This document shows, in pieces, positions 1 to 8,672 of a stretch of DNA of 64,000 bases (positions within the stretch are counted from its first letter, which is position 1; each line of letters opens with the position of its first letter). Below the pieces are notes generated by a model. It did no database searches. It was given only the letters and a program-made list of their open reading frames with translations, and had not been told where the DNA came from. Made by a program: the position numbers and the translations under genes. The stretch is from positions 17,210 through 81,209 of the forward strand of contig JAJYCD010000004.1 of NCBI GenBank assembly GCA_021778635.1, given 5' to 3'. This DNA is from Actinomycetes bacterium. GTDB taxonomy: Bacteria; Actinomycetota; Actinomycetes; Actinomycetales; Cellulomonadaceae.

Positions 1-124
1 CGACGGAACGGGCGCGGGCAGCGACGTGCGGCATGGGACCTCCTGGCGGGACGGCGGTGTCCGAGCGCCACGAGCGGCGCGTCCGGACGACGGTACCTGC
101 CGTGAGCGCCCAGGCCAAGAGGTG

Positions 125-1411
125 TTACTCGGGAGTAACCACGGCCGCGGCGAGTGCGGGACCGACCAGCTCCGCCTGCCACGGTCGTGCCCCTCCGGCG
201 AGCAGCGCGGCGGTGATCGACTCCGCGTCCCAGGTCTGCGGGGGCGTCCAGCACAGTCGCCGAAGCAGGTCAGGCTGGAGCAGGTTCTCAGCCGGGACGT
301 GGTGGGCGTCGGACAGCTCGGAGATCGTGGCTCGCGCGGCGGCGAGGCGCGCAGCGGCGACCGGATCGCGGTCCGCCCAGGCGCGCGGCGGCGGGGGGGC
401 GTCCGACCGCGGGCCGCGGATCGACGGCAGCTGCGCCTCCGGTAGTGCGAGCGCGCGGTCGATGGCCTGCTGCCAGAGCACCGCACGGCGCCGGGTGCCC
501 TTGCCGGCGAACGCAGGAAGGTCGGTGAGAGCGGGCACCGAGCGTGGGAGCGCCTGGGCGGCGGCGACGATCGCGTGGTCCGGCAGCACCCGGCCGGGAG
601 CGATGTCACGCTTGCGGGCGTTCTCGTCGCGCGTGTGCCACAGCTCGCGCACGACGGCGACCCGGCGGGCGTCGCGAACGTTGTGCAGGCCGGACACCCG
701 CCGCCACGGGTCCACACGCGGCGGCGGCGGAGGGGCTAGCCGCACCGCCTCGAACTCCTGGGCCGCCCACTCTGCCTTCCCTGCGAGGGCGAGGCGCTCC
801 GCGATCACGGCGCGCAGCTCGATGAGGAGCTCGACGTCGAGCGCCGCGTACCGGAGCCACTCCTGCGGCAGCGGACGGGTGGACCAGTCGACCGACGAGT
901 GCTCCTTGGCGAGACCGAGCCCGAGGAGCTCGGCCACCACCGCGGCCAGACCGACCCGCTCGAGACCGAGCAGCCGGGCACCGAGCTCGGTGTCGAAGAT
1001 CCGGCCCGGCTTCAGGCCCTGCTCCGCGAGCCCCGGGAGGTCTTGGGACGCGGCGTGGAACACCCACTCGACCCCGACGAGGGCCTCCGAGAGCGCGGAC
1101 AGGTCCGGTAGTGCGATCGGATCGATCAGCACGGTGCCGGCGCCCTCGCGCCGGAGCTGGACGAGGTAGGTGCGCTGGCCGTACCGATACCCGGACGCCC
1201 GCTCGGCATCGACGGCGACGGGGCCCGTCGCATCGCCGAACGCGGCCACCACCTCCGCTAGCGCCTCCGTGGTGGCGACGACCGGCGGGATCCCATCCGC
1301 GGGTTCGACGAGTGGCACGACCTCCCGAGCGTCGACGCGGTCGGTGGCATCGCGGTCGGTGGCATCAGGCACGGGGCCCGCATCGGTCGGGGCGGGCGTG
1401 TCGTCGTGCAT
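125..1411 (-). CDS. rnd: Ribonuclease D-like 3'-5' exonuclease with HRDC domain
   Basis: A 428-aa protein with a DEDD-family 3'-5' exonuclease domain followed by a helical HRDC-type region. Visible exonuclease motifs are VAVDAERA (Exo I), FHAASQDLPGL (Exo II), DTELGARLL and WLRYAALDVELL (Exo III, tyrosine type). Exo I has AERA where E. coli RNase D has DTEF, so the second acidic residue is still present as Glu. Family members trim the 3' ends of structured RNAs in the cytoplasm. A Pro-rich break (DAPPPPRA) separates the C-terminal tail. The ORF can start at GTG 1420 or ATG 1411. I chose ATG because neither has a strong ribosome binding site. A 7-bp inverted repeat (GTTACTC/GAGTAAC) covers the TAA stop. 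The exact substrate is unknown. Confidence 0.85.
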   Translation of the reverse strand: MHDDTPAPTDAGPVPDATDRDATDRVDAREVVPLVEPADGIPPVVATTEALAEVVAAFGDATGPVAVDAERASGYRYGQRTYLVQLRREGAGTVLIDPIALPDLSALSEALVGVEWVFHAASQDLPGLAEQGLKPGRIFDTELGARLLGLERVGLAAVVAELLGLGLAKEHSSVDWSTRPLPQEWLRYAALDVELLIELRAVIAERLALAGKAEWAAQEFEAVRLAPPPPPRVDPWRRVSGLHNVRDARRVAVVRELWHTRDENARKRDIAPGRVLPDHAIVAAAQALPRSVPALTDLPAFAGKGTRRRAVLWQQAIDRALALPEAQLPSIRGPRSDAPPPPRAWADRDPVAAARLAAARATISELSDAHHVPAENLLQPDLLRRLCWTPPQTWDAESITAALLAGGARPWQAELVGPALAAAVVTPE

Positions 1412-1467
1412 GACCACCACGGTAGGCGCTGGCTGCGACGTCCCGGTGGAGGCGGAGCCGGAGACGG

Positions 1468-1965
1468 TCAGCCGAGAAGGCCGGCGCGCAGCGCGATGGC
1501 GACGAGCTCGGCCCGGTCGCCGGTTCCGAGCTTGCGGGAGATCCGGGCCAAGTGGCTCTTGACGGTCAGGGCGGACAGGCCCAGCTCGTCACCGATCATC
1601 CGGTTGCTCCGGCCCTCGGAGACGAGCCGGATCACGCCGATCTCGCGTGCGGTGAGGTCCAGCGGCTGCGGGCGCGAGGGCTCCGGTATGCGCGGACGTG
1701 GGACGGCCGCGGGAGAGGTCACGGGTCGCAGCTCGCTCACGACCGCGCCACGGAGCCCGCTCGCCAGGAGGGAGACGATCTCGCGCCGGTTCGCACGGCG
1801 CGCGAGCAGGACGACCTGAGGCGTGTCGCGACGACCGAGCCGACGGACGACGACCTGTCCGTCCCCGTCCTGCAGCTCTCCCACGACGACGCACAGGTGC
1901 CGCGAGGGCGCAGGCGTGCCCGGTGCACGAGCCGCCCGGACCTGCAGCAGCGGTTCGATCGACAC
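1468..1965 (-). CDS. LuxR-family HTH regulator with degenerate receiver half
   Basis: A 165-aa protein whose C-terminal 65 residues form a LuxR/GerE helix-turn-helix (LTAREIGVIRLVSEG, then NRMIGDELGLSALTVKSHLA). The N-terminal 90 residues look like a shortened receiver. VVVGELQDGD stands where an acidic pocket should be, and no phospho-acceptor Asp in a typical beta3 context is visible. It probably binds DNA without standard phosphorylation. The start is GTG with AGGAG seven bases upstream. It lies between the RNase D and DUF3000 genes on the same strand, with 56 and 182 bp gaps. Targets cannot be told from the sequence. Confidence 0.8.
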   Translation of the reverse strand: MSIEPLLQVRAARAPGTPAPSRHLCVVVGELQDGDGQVVVRRLGRRDTPQVVLLARRANRREIVSLLASGLRGAVVSELRPVTSPAAVPRPRIPEPSRPQPLDLTAREIGVIRLVSEGRSNRMIGDELGLSALTVKSHLARISRKLGTGDRAELVAIALRAGLLG

Positions 1966-2147
1966 GAGAGGCTCCTGGAGGTCGACGACGGTTGTCTACG
2001 TCATCGGCAGGAGCGGCGAGCTGCTTGAGCCAGGATCGGCGACACGCCGGCGCAACAGCATCGGACCGGTGGGAGCGCCGCCGACAGCAGGGGCGCGGGT
2101 CGTCGGGCGGACGGGACCGGGAGGTCGGCCGACGCCCCGGCGTGGCC

Positions 2148-2720
2148 TCAGTGGCGCGCGCCGAGCGAGACGACGCCGTCCGGGAGCGGCGGGAGGCCCG
2201 CGCTCGCGCACAGCAGCGCACCCCAGGCCTGCAGGTGCGGCCCGAGATCGGTGCCCTCCGCGGTCCATGACGCACGGATCTCGACCTCGACCTCGTCGGG
2301 GCGCGCGGCGAGCGTGCCGAAGCTCTGCGAGAGGACGCGCGTCACGGTGCCGCCGGTGGCGATCGGCGTGATCCCGGCGTCGTCGATCGCGTCGGAGAAC
2401 CAGGTCCATGCCACCCCGGCGAGCAGTCCGTCCGCGCCGAGCTCGGCCTCGAGGGTGGCGCGGACGAACGTGACGAGGCGAAACGTGCCCTCCCAGGCCT
2501 CCTGGCCGTCCGGGTCGTGCAGCACGACGAAGCGTCCGGAGGCGAGGTCCTCCGCGCTGCGCGGGGCGGAGACGTCACCCGTGAGCGCGGCGGTGAACGG
2601 CGCGATCCGGCCGGGACCGGGGACCTCCACGAGCCGGATCTCCGGGCGCAGCCGGGTGGCACGCAAGCTCCGCAGAGCCTCGAGGAAAGCGGCGGGGACC
2701 TCGCCCTGGCCTGCACTCAT
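2148..2720 (-). CDS. DUF3000 family protein
   Basis: A 190-aa soluble protein matching the actinobacterial DUF3000 family in length and in motifs such as RPEIRLVEVPGPGRIAPF, GRFVVLHDPDGQEAWEG and GVAWTWFSDAI. No catalytic motif, signal peptide or membrane segment is visible, and the family has no established function. An open frame continues upstream to 3155, but it overlaps the gnd start and has Arg/Pro-rich low-quality composition, so ATG 2720 is the natural start. The gene is divergent from gnd across a 212-bp gap that should hold both promoters. Confidence 0.85.
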   Translation of the reverse strand: MSAGQGEVPAAFLEALRSLRATRLRPEIRLVEVPGPGRIAPFTAALTGDVSAPRSAEDLASGRFVVLHDPDGQEAWEGTFRLVTFVRATLEAELGADGLLAGVAWTWFSDAIDDAGITPIATGGTVTRVLSQSFGTLAARPDEVEVEIRASWTAEGTDLGPHLQAWGALLCASAGLPPLPDGVVSLGARH

Positions 2721-2932
2721 CACGTCTCGGAGACTACGGCTCGGTGCCCGCCGTCTTGTGGTGTGGCACGCCGGGATGTCGGTCGGCCGTGCGCGACTAC
2801 CCTGAGGGCTCCGGGACCGGTGGCCTGTGCGGCACCGCCCCACGCGTCGGCGGCGCTGGTCGCTCGGGCCGACGACGGCACGGGTCAGCGCCTTGCGGCC
2901 CGCTGGTGACACGGTGAAGGAGCGCACGGCGT

Positions 2933-4387
2933 ATGTCTGGAGCAGCGGTGGGTCAGGTCGGCGTGGCGGAGATCGGCGTGACGGGTCTGGCGGTGATGGG
3001 ACGGAACCTCGCACGGAACTTCGCCCGGCACGGGTACACGGTCGCCCTGCACAACCGGTCGTTCGCCAAGACGCAGTCGCTCGTCGCGGACCACGGTGAC
3101 GAAGGGACGTTCGTCGCGTCGGAGACCATGGCGGACTTCGTGGCATCGCTCGCACGGCCGCGCAAGGTCGTGGTCATGGTCAAGGCGGGTGGCCCGACCG
3201 ACGCCGTGATCGACGAGCTCCTGCCCCTGCTCGACGAGGGCGACATCGTGATCGATGCCGGCAACGCCCACTTCCCGGACACCCGGCGCCGCGAGGAGAC
3301 GCTGCGCGCGCGCGGGCTGCACTTCGTCGGGTCCGGGGTCTCGGGTGGCGAGGAGGGCGCACTGAACGGGCCGAGCATCATGCCGGGTGGTTCGCGCGAG
3401 TCGTACGCCGTCCTCGGGCCGATCCTCGAGGACATCGCGGCGAAGGTCGACGGGGTGCCGTGCTGCACGTACGTCGGCTCCGACGGCGCCGGGCACTTCG
3501 TCAAGATGGTCCACAACGGCATCGAGTACGCGGACATGCAGCTGATCGCCGAGGCGTACGACCTCCTGAAGCAGGGGCTCGGGGCGTCGGCGGCCGAGAT
3601 CGCGACGATCTTCGCCGAGTGGAACGAGGGGGACCTCGAGTCGTTCCTCATCGAGATCACGGCGGACGTCCTCGCGCACGTCGACGCGGCCACCGGCGAG
3701 GCGTTCGTCGACGTCGTCCTCGACCAGGCCGAGCAGAAGGGCACCGGTCGCTGGACGGTACAGAACGCCTTGGACCTGGGCGTCCCGATCACCGGGATCG
3801 CCGAGGCCACGTTCGCCCGCGCGCTGTCGGGATCGGTGCCGCAGCGTGCAGCGGCGGCGGCGCTGCACGGTGAGGCGGGGGAGTGGGACGTCTCCGACCG
3901 CGCGGCGTTCGTCGAGGACGTGCGGCTGGCGCTGTACGCGTCGAAGGTCGTCGCCTACTCGCAGGGCTTCGACCAGATCGCCGCGGCGTCGGCCGAGTTC
4001 GGCTGGGACATCGACCGCGGCGCGATGGCGCGGATCTGGCGCGGCGGCTGCATCATCCGCGCCAGGTTCCTCAACCGGATCACCGAGGCCTACGAGCGCG
4101 ATGCCGACCTGCCGCTGCTGCTCGCCGACCCGTACTTCACCCAGGCCGTCGCCGCGGGCGTGCCGTCCTGGCGCCGGGTCGTGTCCCAGGCTGCGCTCAA
4201 CGGCGTCCCTGCTCCCGCGTTCTCCTCGTCGCTCGCGTACTACGACGGGGTCCGCGCGGCACGGCTCCCGGCCGCACTCATCCAGGCGCAGCGCGACTTT
4301 TTCGGTGCGCACACGTACCGGCGTACCGATCGCGACGGCACGTTCCACACGGAGTGGACGGGCGACCGGACCGAGACCGCGCTCTGA
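2933..4387 (+). CDS. gnd: 6-phosphogluconate dehydrogenase, decarboxylating
   Basis: A 484-aa enzyme of the oxidative pentose phosphate pathway. It converts 6-phosphogluconate to ribulose 5-phosphate and CO2 while reducing NADP+. The N-terminal Rossmann fold has the family fingerprint GVTGLAVMGRNLARNFARHG, with MVKAGGPTDAVIDELLP and GNAHFPDTRRRE further on. The substrate and catalytic region shows VGSGVSGGEEGALNGPSIMPGG and HFVKMVHNGIEYADMQLI, which holds the catalytic Lys and Asn. The C-terminal all-helical domain ends with the tail TYRRTDRDGTFHTEWTG that closes over the partner subunit. Length is standard for the long (homodimeric) form. GAAGGAG lies ten bases before the ATG. A strong hairpin follows the stop. 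Confidence 0.97.
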   Translation: MSGAAVGQVGVAEIGVTGLAVMGRNLARNFARHGYTVALHNRSFAKTQSLVADHGDEGTFVASETMADFVASLARPRKVVVMVKAGGPTDAVIDELLPLLDEGDIVIDAGNAHFPDTRRREETLRARGLHFVGSGVSGGEEGALNGPSIMPGGSRESYAVLGPILEDIAAKVDGVPCCTYVGSDGAGHFVKMVHNGIEYADMQLIAEAYDLLKQGLGASAAEIATIFAEWNEGDLESFLIEITADVLAHVDAATGEAFVDVVLDQAEQKGTGRWTVQNALDLGVPITGIAEATFARALSGSVPQRAAAAALHGEAGEWDVSDRAAFVEDVRLALYASKVVAYSQGFDQIAAASAEFGWDIDRGAMARIWRGGCIIRARFLNRITEAYERDADLPLLLADPYFTQAVAAGVPSWRRVVSQAALNGVPAPAFSSSLAYYDGVRAARLPAALIQAQRDFFGAHTYRRTDRDGTFHTEWTGDRTETAL

Positions 4388-4419
4388 GTCGACCGTCAGG
4401 CTGATGCGCCGAGCCGAGC

Positions 4420-4454
4420 CGCGCCGAGCCGAGCCCGGGGCCCGGCTCGGCGCG
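4420..4454. terminator. Bidirectional hairpin between gnd and the 4472 gene
   Basis: A perfect 12-bp inverted repeat (CGCGCCGAGCCG and CGGCTCGGCGCG) with an 11-12 nt loop lies in the 84-bp gap between two convergent genes. There is no T-run, which is usual for high-GC actinobacterial terminators. It could serve both strands. Confidence 0.6.
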
Positions 4455-4471
4455 CCTCGTCGCGGGAACGG

Positions 4472-4957
4472 TCAGCCCAGCTCGCTCGTGCCCGAGTAGA
4501 GGTGCAGGACGGGGACCCGCAGCTCGTCGCGTGCACGGGACGCCCAGTCCCGGTGGAAGGTGTCGGCCACCGCGTGGGGGTACGTGATGACGGCGATCTC
4601 GCGGATCTCCAGGTCGGCGACCGCGGACCGGAGCGCGGGGAGCGGATCGTCGTCCACGACCTCGCCCGTCGCCTGCCGGCCGGCGGCCCGGAACGCCTCG
4701 AGGCTGCCGCGCAGCTGCTCCTCGGCATCGGCGCGGGCCTCGCGGGGCTCCGGTTCGCGGCCGAGCACGTCCTCCCAGGCGTCGCGGAGCTCGCCGAGGC
4801 TGAGGTGGTCGATCAGCGACGAGAGCACGTTGCGCTCGGTGTCCGCCGGGACGAGCACGTGGTACGCGAGGGTCTCGCCCTGGTGGAGCGAGAGCAGGTG
4901 GTCGATGTCGGCGGGGGCGAGGGTGTCCTCCGTGAGGACGAGGATCGTGTCGGTCAC
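4472..4957 (-). CDS. Conserved hypothetical protein, stress-protein-like fold
   Basis: A 161-aa soluble acidic protein that I cannot assign to a named family. It alternates beta-strand-like stretches (ILVLTEDTL, AYHVLVPAD, EIAVITYPHAV, VPVLHLYSG) with helices, as in alpha/beta nucleotide-binding or universal-stress-protein folds. The Gly-rich ATP loop of UspA is absent. Its GTG start lies 9 bp after the stop of the RibD-like reductase gene on the same strand, so the two are probably cotranscribed. A role in stress or nucleotide sensing would be a guess. Confidence 0.6.
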   Translation of the reverse strand: MTDTILVLTEDTLAPADIDHLLSLHQGETLAYHVLVPADTERNVLSSLIDHLSLGELRDAWEDVLGREPEPREARADAEEQLRGSLEAFRAAGRQATGEVVDDDPLPALRSAVADLEIREIAVITYPHAVADTFHRDWASRARDELRVPVLHLYSGTSELG

Positions 4958-4966
4958 GCGGCGAGC

Positions 4967-5812
4967 CTAGCCCGCGAGCGGGCCGGGGGACGACGCCGCG
5001 GACCCGGTGGCCGGGTCGAGGATCCATCGCCCCAGCAGGACCCCGGCCGAGTGGAGCAGGTGCGCCGGCCGCGCCGTGACGGCCGGTGCGAGCCAGCCGG
5101 TCGCATCGACGATGCGCGGTGCGGGGCCGGCGACGACAAGGGGGCTCCAGGTCAGGCAGAGCTCGTCGAGCAGGCCGGCGCGAGCCAGCTCGCCGACGAG
5201 GTGGGGGCCGCCCTCCGTGAGCACGCGCCGCAACCCGCGTGCGGCGAGCACGTCGAGGGCGCGGGCGAGGTCGATCGAGGCGCCGTCACCGACGAGCAGG
5301 ACCCGGTCGGCGCCGATCCGGCGCTGCAGAGCCACGAGGTCCGGCCGCGCCGTGGTCGTGATGACGAGCGGCCGGGGGTGGGCGTCGAGCAGACCGTCGG
5401 GGAGGGGGCCCGTCGCGCTGATCACTGCGAGCTCGAGCGTGTCCGACTGTCCGCGTGCGCGTCGCCCCGCGCGCAGCGCCGTCGGGACCTGGACGTCGGC
5501 GTAGCCCTCCGCGCGCGCCGTGCCGGCCCCGATCAGCACGACGTCGGCTACCGCGCGGAGGACCGCGAACACGCGGTGATCGGCCGCGTTGTTGATGGAC
5601 CCCGACACGCGGTCGGCCCCCGTCGCGGCGCCGTCGAGCGTGCTGACCATGTTCGCGCGGACGTGCACGGCGGGTCGGGACGTGCGCCCCGCCGTGCCGG
5701 ACCCGGGGTACGGAAAGAGCGCGACCAGCTCGTGCTCGTCGGCTGAGGGAGCGATGCGGTGGCCCGCACGACGCACGGGGAGCAGCACGTCGAGCGCCGG
5801 GTCCTCGACCAT
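4967..5812 (-). CDS. RibD C-terminal-like pyrimidine/dihydrofolate reductase family protein
   Basis: A 281-aa protein with the RibD C-terminal (DHFR-like) reductase fold and no deaminase domain. Family signatures are NMVSTLDGAAT (residues 54-64), SINNAADHRVFAVLRAVADV, VLIGAGTARAEGY and the NADPH/substrate loop VLTEGGPHLVGEL (about 197-209). In riboflavin synthesis such a domain reduces ribosylaminopyrimidine. Many actinobacterial stand-alone copies have unknown substrates, and no other rib gene is nearby. ATG 5812 is preceded by GAGAGGTGA. The 4472 gene follows 9 bp downstream. Confidence 0.85.
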   Translation of the reverse strand: MVEDPALDVLLPVRRAGHRIAPSADEHELVALFPYPGSGTAGRTSRPAVHVRANMVSTLDGAATGADRVSGSINNAADHRVFAVLRAVADVVLIGAGTARAEGYADVQVPTALRAGRRARGQSDTLELAVISATGPLPDGLLDAHPRPLVITTTARPDLVALQRRIGADRVLLVGDGASIDLARALDVLAARGLRRVLTEGGPHLVGELARAGLLDELCLTWSPLVVAGPAPRIVDATGWLAPAVTARPAHLLHSAGVLLGRWILDPATGSAASSPGPLAG

Positions 5813-5921
5813 ACGTCACCTCTCGCGCGTCGTCCTCCGGTCGGAGCACCGGGCGGTGGCCTCAGGCTAACCGGGGCGACGCGCGTCGACGCTGCGACCC
5901 GGCGTGTCGCGGACGCCCTGG

Positions 5922-6782
5922 TCAGGGGCGCAGCTCGGCCAGTCGCGCCTTCTCCGCGGTGACGTCGAAGTCAGCGGGTGGCCAGTCGAGATCGAGCGAC
6001 TCGAGCGTCTCGGTGAGCAGCTCCGTGACCGCGAGGCGCGCGAACCACTTCTTGTCGGCCGGGACGACGTGCCACGGTGCGACGTCCGTCGAGGTGCGGT
6101 CCAGGACGGCTTGGTAGGCCTCCTGGTACGCGGACCACAGGACACGTTCGTCGAGGTCGTCCGGGTTGTACTTCCAGTGCTTGTCCGGTCGGTCGAGCCG
6201 TTCGCGCAGGCGTGCGCGCTGCTCGTCCAACGACACGAGGAAGGCAACCTTGACGATCGCGGTGCCGGCGTCCGCGACCGACCTCTCGAACGCGTTGATC
6301 TCGTCGTAGCGGGCGTCCCAGACGTCGGGCGGCACGAGCCCGTGCACCCGGACGACCAGGACGTCCTCGTAGTGCGACCGGTCGAACACGCCCAGGTACC
6401 CGGGCGAGGGGAGCGCGTTGCGGATCCGCCAGAGGAACGGGTGCGAGCGCTCGGTCGTGGTCGGCACGCCGAACGACGTGTGCTGCACCCCTCCCGGGTC
6501 GACGAGCCCGACGACGTGGCGGACGATCCCGCCCTTGCCCGCGGTGTCCATGCCCTGCAGCACGAGAAGGACCGAGCGCCGCCCGCCGGACCGCCCGTGC
6601 GCGTACAGCTTCTCCTGCAGGTCGGAGAGATGCGCGGCCCGCCTCGCCAGGTGGTCCTCGGCGTCGTCCCTGTCGCCGCGCCAGCCCGGCGTGCCACCGG
6701 CATCGGCCGTGGCGAACCGGAAGCCGGGTTCCGGTCGCAGGACCTCGGAGGCCGGGGCGGACCAGCGCTCGCTCGTGGACAT
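5922..6782 (-). CDS. ppk2: Polyphosphate kinase 2 family (polyphosphate:nucleotide phosphotransferase)
   Basis: A 286-aa PPK2 protein. The Walker A loop GMDTAGKGG (residues 77-85), lid-type Arg-rich region and Walker B-like FDRSHYEDVLV (133-143) are all present. EINAFERSV, LDRPDKHWKYNPDDLDER and PWHVVPADKKWFARLAVTELL complete the family pattern. PPK2 enzymes move phosphate between polyphosphate and nucleoside mono- or diphosphates in the cytoplasm. Which nucleotide is preferred (class I-III) cannot be settled by eye. A single domain of this length fits class I or III. The gene is separated from treZ by 60 bp and may be read through from that operon. Confidence 0.93.
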   Translation of the reverse strand: MSTSERWSAPASEVLRPEPGFRFATADAGGTPGWRGDRDDAEDHLARRAAHLSDLQEKLYAHGRSGGRRSVLLVLQGMDTAGKGGIVRHVVGLVDPGGVQHTSFGVPTTTERSHPFLWRIRNALPSPGYLGVFDRSHYEDVLVVRVHGLVPPDVWDARYDEINAFERSVADAGTAIVKVAFLVSLDEQRARLRERLDRPDKHWKYNPDDLDERVLWSAYQEAYQAVLDRTSTDVAPWHVVPADKKWFARLAVTELLTETLESLDLDWPPADFDVTAEKARLAELRP

Positions 6783-6842
6783 CGTGTCTCCTCGCGTCGG
6801 GTGGGGTCAGGCTAGCCGCGTCCGGGCCGGACACCGTCCGCG

Positions 6843-8672
6843 TCAGGCGAGGACGGCGACGCTGCGCCCGGGCAGCACGACCGTGGCCTCCGAGCTGTCG
6901 GGTCCGGGCGGCGTCACGGTGCAGCCGGCCCAGGACGCCCGCACGTCGACCGGGCCGGTCAGTGTCACCGGGACCGTGCGGTCGCCCTCGGAGAGGTTCA
7001 CGACGACGCGGGCGGCTCCGCGGTGCACGACGATCCAGCCGCGCCACGGCACACCGGCCCCGCCCGCCTCGTGCGCGGCGAGCGCCTCGTCCGCGCGGAA
7101 CCGTACCGACGTCGCCGCGAGGTCACCCGAACCGAGGTCGGCGACGCTGCGGTGCAGGGCGATCAGCTGCCGGTACCAGTCCTGCAGGCGCCCGTGCTCC
7201 GGGTCGGCCGGCTCGGACCAGTCGAGCCGACTGTCGGCGAACGTCGCGGGGGACTGCGGGTCGGGTACCGTCACCTCGGACCCGTACAGCGCGGCCCAAC
7301 CGTGGTCCCCGAACTCGGCCTGGCGCCCCTCCCGGACGGCTCGGGCGAGCTCGGGCTCGGGGTGGTCGGTGAAGTACTGCCACCGGGTGCGCGCCCCCCA
7401 CTCCTCGCCCATGAAGAGCATCGGGGTGAACGGGGAGAGCAGCACGAGTGCCGCCTCGGCCGCCAGGGCGCCGGTGTCGAGGCGTTCGGACGGCCGATCG
7501 CCCAGGGCGCGGTTCCCGACCTGGTCGTGGTCGGAGGCGAACACCACGAAGCGATGCCCGTCGGTACCGGCGGGCACGGGGCGGCCCCACGGGCGCCCGC
7601 GGAACGTCGACCAGGCGCCGTCGTGCACGAACGCACCGGTCAACGCGATGCGCAGGACCTCGGGGGAGCCGAAGTCGACGTAGTACCCGTGGCGCTCGCC
7701 GGTGACCAGGGCGTGGATCGCGTGGTGGACGTCGTCGGCCCACTGGGCCGTCATCCCCCAGCCGCCGCGCGCCGTCGGGGTCACCGAGACCGGGTCGTTC
7801 AGGTCGGACTCGGCGATCAGGGAGAGCGGCCGACCGAGCCCCGCGGCGAGACGAGCGACCTCGTCGGCGAGCTGGGCGAGCAGGTGCCGTGGGGAGCCGT
7901 CGACCAGCGCGTGGACCGCGTCCAGCCGCAGCGCGTCGACGTGGAAGTCGCGGAACCACTGCAGCGCACTGTCGCAGATCCACCGGCGGACCTCGCGAGC
8001 CCCGTCGTCGTCGAGGTTGACGGCCGCCCCCCAGGGGGTCTGGTGCGCGTCGGTGAAGTACGGACCGAACGTCCCGAGATAGTTCCCGGAGGGGCCGAGG
8101 TGGTTGTGCACGACGTCGAGGCACACGGCGACACCCCGCGCGTGCGCGGCATCGACGAACGACTGCAGCCCGTGCGGGCCGCCGTACGGCTCGTGCACCG
8201 CGAACAGGCTGACGCCGTCGTACCCCCACCCGTGCGCGCCGTTGAACGCGGCGACGGGCATGAGCTCGACGAGGTCGACCCCGAGCTCGACCAGGTGGTC
8301 GAGGCGACCGATGGCCGCGGCGAAGGTGCCCTCGGGCGTGAACGTCCCGACGTGGAGCTCGTAGGTGACCGCGCCGCGGGCGTCCCGGCCGATCCAGCCG
8401 TCGTCGGTCCACCCGAACCGGTCCACGTCGAGCGCCCGGCTCGGGCCGTGCACCCCGTGCGGCTGCCAGCGGGAGCGCGGGTCCGGTCGCGGGTCTCCGC
8501 CGTCCACCGCGAAGGCGTAGTCCGTCCCGTGCGGAAGGCTGGTCTCGGCGACCCACCAGCTGCCGACGGAGCGCGACATGCCGATCCGTGCCTCGGTGCC
8601 GGCGTCTCCCGGGAGGACGAGCTCGACCGTCTCGGCCGAGGGCGCCCAGACGCGTGGGCTGACGTCGCTCAC
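6843..8672 (-). CDS. treZ: Malto-oligosyltrehalose trehalohydrolase
   Basis: A 609-aa GH13 enzyme that releases trehalose from maltooligosyltrehalose, the second step of the TreY-TreZ route. It has an N-terminal CBM48-like sandwich (RVWAPSAETVELVLPGD) and then the TIM barrel. Visible motifs are VCLDVVHNHLGPSGNY, the nucleophile region ALRLDAVHALVD, the acid/base region LIAESDLNDP and the stabilising Asp in VFASDHDQVGNR. FMGEEWGA is also characteristic. I start at GTG 8672 because it overlaps the treY stop as GTGA. The open frame runs further upstream but lacks family homology there. It is the last gene of glgX-treY-treZ. Confidence 0.95.
   Translation of the reverse strand: MSDVSPRVWAPSAETVELVLPGDAGTEARIGMSRSVGSWWVAETSLPHGTDYAFAVDGGDPRPDPRSRWQPHGVHGPSRALDVDRFGWTDDGWIGRDARGAVTYELHVGTFTPEGTFAAAIGRLDHLVELGVDLVELMPVAAFNGAHGWGYDGVSLFAVHEPYGGPHGLQSFVDAAHARGVAVCLDVVHNHLGPSGNYLGTFGPYFTDAHQTPWGAAVNLDDDGAREVRRWICDSALQWFRDFHVDALRLDAVHALVDGSPRHLLAQLADEVARLAAGLGRPLSLIAESDLNDPVSVTPTARGGWGMTAQWADDVHHAIHALVTGERHGYYVDFGSPEVLRIALTGAFVHDGAWSTFRGRPWGRPVPAGTDGHRFVVFASDHDQVGNRALGDRPSERLDTGALAAEAALVLLSPFTPMLFMGEEWGARTRWQYFTDHPEPELARAVREGRQAEFGDHGWAALYGSEVTVPDPQSPATFADSRLDWSEPADPEHGRLQDWYRQLIALHRSVADLGSGDLAATSVRFRADEALAAHEAGGAGVPWRGWIVVHRGAARVVVNLSEGDRTVPVTLTGPVDVRASWAGCTVTPPGPDSSEATVVLPGRSVAVLA

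Noticed and set aside
124-139. GTTACTC/GAGTAAC dyad over the RNase D stop codon as a terminator
   Set aside because: The 7-bp stem has a 2-nt loop, too tight for a stable RNA hairpin, and there is no T-run. It may be chance.
33-1169. Long plus-strand frame opposite the RNase D-like gene
   Set aside because: Ser/Arg/Ala-rich composition with no motif; it is the antisense shadow of a recognised gene. The same reasoning removes most long frames in this very GC-rich DNA, for example 8768-11923, 13427-16411 and 36208-39039.
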